Shown here piece by piece: positions 5,582 through 7,277 of a DNA stretch of 7,277 nucleotides. Location of the stretch: NCBI GenBank assembly GCA_021798415.1, contig JAJZGO010000075.1, forward strand, positions 1-7,277, written 5' to 3'. The notes under the pieces were generated by a model. The model worked only from the letters and a program-made list of their open reading frames with translations, made no database searches and was not told the DNA's origin. The stretch is from Thermoplasmata archaeon. GTDB taxonomy: Archaea > Thermoplasmatota > Thermoplasmata > Lutacidiplasmatales > UBA184. Positions within the stretch are counted from its first letter, which is position 1; every line of letters begins with the position of its first letter. The translations under genes were made by a program, and so were the position numbers.

Positions 5582-7277
5582 CTAGCGGACACCGCCCAAG
5601 GGGCGCCCCGGGGCGAGCCAGCGCCGCTTGACGAGGTCGTTCGAGAACACCCCGACGACGCCGAGAAGCAGCGCGATCGCGAGGTCGAGCGGTGCCGGAG
5701 GGAGGAACTGGAAGACGCTCTCGAGAGGACCGAAGTAGATCGCGAGCAGGAGAAGGCCCGTGCCGAAGGCCGCGACGCCCCACGCGATCGGGTTCGGGAT
5801 CGCGAAGCTCCGCACGACCGATACGCTCGTCGACCGGCTCACGAAGACCATCGCGAGGTTCCCGGCCAGGAGCGCGGCGAACCCGAGCGCCCGGCTCTCC
5901 CCGACGGGGTGCCCGAGCTCGATCGCGCCGAGGTAGACCCCGAGCGCGACCGCGAGGCCCGAGGCGCCGAGCACGATGCTTCCCACGAGCGGTCGGGCGC
6001 CGAGCAGCGGCTCGGCCGGGTCGCGCGGAGGGTGCCGCATGACGTCCCGCTCCTCGGGCTCGGCCTCGAAGACGAGCGAGCTCACCGGATCGATGATCAG
6101 CTCGAGGAAGACGATCTCGACCGGAAAGAGGAGGATCGGGAAGCCGAAGAGGACGGGCACGAGCGCCATCCCGGCGATCGCGACGTGGACCGCGACGACG
6201 TAGTAGAGCGCCTTGCGCATGTTCTCGTAGACCCGCCGACCGGTCCGTATCGCCTCGACGATCGTCGGGAAGGCATCGTCGAGGAGGACGAGCGACGACG
6301 CCTCCCGCGCGACGTCCGTACCGCGTTGCCCCATCGCGATGCCGACGTGCGCCGCCCGAAGGGCCGGCGCGTCGTTGACGCCGTCGCCCGTCATGCCCAC
6401 GACCTCTCCCTCGGCCTTCAGCGCCTCGACCAGGGCCAGCTTCTGCTCGGGGCGGACCCGCGCGTAGACGTTGACCGACCGCACCCTTTCGTCGAGCACG
6501 GCGGGGGGAAGGGACTCGAGGTCGTCGCCGGTCAGGAACCCGGCGGAGGCGTCCACTCCAGCCTGCCGGGCGATTTCTCGGGCGGTCTCGGGGTGGTCGC
6601 CCGTGATCATCACGACGCGGACGCCGGCCTCCCGGCAGCGTCCCACCGCCTCGGGCACCCCCGGGCGCAGCGGGTCCGCGAGCCCGAGGAGCCCGAGGAA
6701 ACGAAGCGGCGCCGCCGTCGGAGCCGGCGTCGAGGTCCGGGGGACCGGTGGGCTTTGCGCAACGCCGAGGACACGGTAGCCCCCTCGCGCGAGCGAGACG
6801 ATCGACCGGTTCCACGCGGTCCGCTCCTCCCCCTCGGGAAGGCACGCGGCGAGGAGTTCTTCCGCCGCCCCCTTGCTCGCGACGAACGTGGCCCGACCGT
6901 CGGCGGTCGACCAGAGGTTGGTCACGGCGCGATGCTCGTGGCTGAACGGAACGTGCTCGAGCAGGACGCGGGGCGGCCCGTCGGTGATCCGGGCGGCGGA
7001 GGCCCGATCGGCGATCGCGACCTCCATCGGGTCGACGGTCTCGGGCCCTCCCGATAGCCAGGCCGCCTCGAGGAGGTCGCGGACGGTGGCATCGATCGGC
7101 GAGCCGTCGACAAGGGATTCCGTCCCGCCGCCCGGACGCGTGACGACCGCCGAGAGGCGCATCCGGTTCAACGTCAGCGTGCCGGTCTTGTCGGTGCAGA
7201 GGACCGTGAGGCTACCGAGCGTCGGGATCGTGCCGAAGCGGCGGGCGAGCGCCCGGTGCCGTGCCATGCGTCGCGCC
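5582..7277 (-). CDS. P-type cation-transporting ATPase, C-terminal part (N-terminus outside window)
   Basis: An ATP-driven membrane pump that moves cations through a phosphoenzyme cycle. The frame stays open to the window edge at 7276, and the residues before the ATG at 7267 (ARR) continue the conserved segment, so that ATG is internal and the A-domain and first four membrane helices are missing. Counting from that Met, 561 residues are visible: phosphorylated Asp26 in DKTGT, nucleotide-binding KGA (132-134), DPLR (198-201), TGDH (222-225), and hinge GDGVND (294-299). Six C-terminal membrane segments follow: about 353-375, 382-402, 425-447, 458-476, 494-511 and 527-543. This is the P2/P3 layout, not the metal-pumping P1B layout. 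Helix 6 reads FLELIIDPVSSLVFE: Asp393 aligns with Asp800 of the SERCA calcium pump, but SERCA Asn796 and Thr799 become Glu389 and Ile392, and helix 5 has AVHVAIAG with no Asn/Glu pair. The ion is therefore undetermined. The gene converges on the exporter with only 39 nt between stops. Confidence 0.94.
   Translation of the reverse strand, partial: ARRMARHRALARRFGTIPTLGSLTVLCTDKTGTLTLNRMRLSAVVTRPGGGTESLVDGSPIDATVRDLLEAAWLSGGPETVDPMEVAIADRASAARITDGPPRVLLEHVPFSHEHRAVTNLWSTADGRATFVASKGAAEELLAACLPEGEERTAWNRSIVSLARGGYRVLGVAQSPPVPRTSTPAPTAAPLRFLGLLGLADPLRPGVPEAVGRCREAGVRVVMITGDHPETAREIARQAGVDASAGFLTGDDLESLPPAVLDERVRSVNVYARVRPEQKLALVEALKAEGEVVGMTGDGVNDAPALRAAHVGIAMGQRGTDVAREASSLVLLDDAFPTIVEAIRTGRRVYENMRKALYYVVAVHVAIAGMALVPVLFGFPILLFPVEIVFLELIIDPVSSLVFEAEPEERDVMRHPPRDPAEPLLGARPLVGSIVLGASGLAVALGVYLGAIELGHPVGESRALGFAALLAGNLAMVFVSRSTSVSVVRSFAIPNPIAWGVAAFGTGLLLLAIYFGPLESVFQFLPPAPLDLAIALLLGVVGVFSNDLVKRRWLAPGRPLGGVR

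Noticed and set aside
5523..6845. A second minus-strand frame of 440 codons overlapping the P-type ATPase
   Set aside because: It is the same strand in another frame, Arg/Pro/Gly/Ala-rich with no recognisable motif, while the ATPase frame carries TGDH and GDGVND in the same DNA.
7265..7267. ATG at 7267 as the start of the P-type ATPase
   Set aside because: It sits only 25 residues before the phosphorylated Asp, inside the conserved segment that precedes DKTGT, and the frame remains open upstream to the window edge.

Overview
This is a very GC-rich window (about two thirds G+C or more by eye), densely coded, and most likely from an archaeon; a high-GC member of the Thermoplasmatota is my best guess, at moderate confidence. 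The evidence for an archaeon is: (1) TATA-like TTATC boxes about 28 nt upstream of two start codons that have no Shine-Dalgarno sequence, the layout of leaderless archaeal transcripts; (2) a response regulator whose middle region resembles DUF835, a mainly archaeal domain, and which ends in an ArsR-type winged helix; (3) a complete protein of the COG2403 / cyclic 2,3-diphosphoglycerate synthetase-like family. The phylum is inference and was not tested by any search.

Layout, left to right. 1-781 (+) is the 3' part of a PAS-type sensor histidine kinase that runs in from the left edge. 889-1956 (+) is its probable partner, a three-part response regulator (receiver, DUF835-like, winged helix) with its own promoter. 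2073-3395 (+) is a COG2403 P-loop protein behind a strong leaderless promoter. 3507-4448 and 4445-5542 (+) are the ATPase and permease of an ABC-2 type exporter, translationally coupled through an ATGA overlap, behind a promoter with a short, structured leader. 5582-7277 (-) is the C-terminal part of a P-type cation-transporting ATPase that converges on the exporter and runs off the right edge.

How the genes may work together. The kinase and regulator look like one phosphorelay that ends in DNA binding; its targets are not visible. The exporter pair forms one transporter. The COG2403 protein and the P-type ATPase have separate transcription signals or the opposite orientation, so nothing here ties them functionally to the others. 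The window looks like core or near-core chromosome. I saw no insertion sequence, tRNA, rRNA, CRISPR array, attachment site or degraded gene. No gap between genes exceeds about 120 bases. The most unusual element is the REC / DUF835-like / ArsR-wHTH regulator, a bacterial-style NtrC-like receiver joined to archaeal-style output modules.
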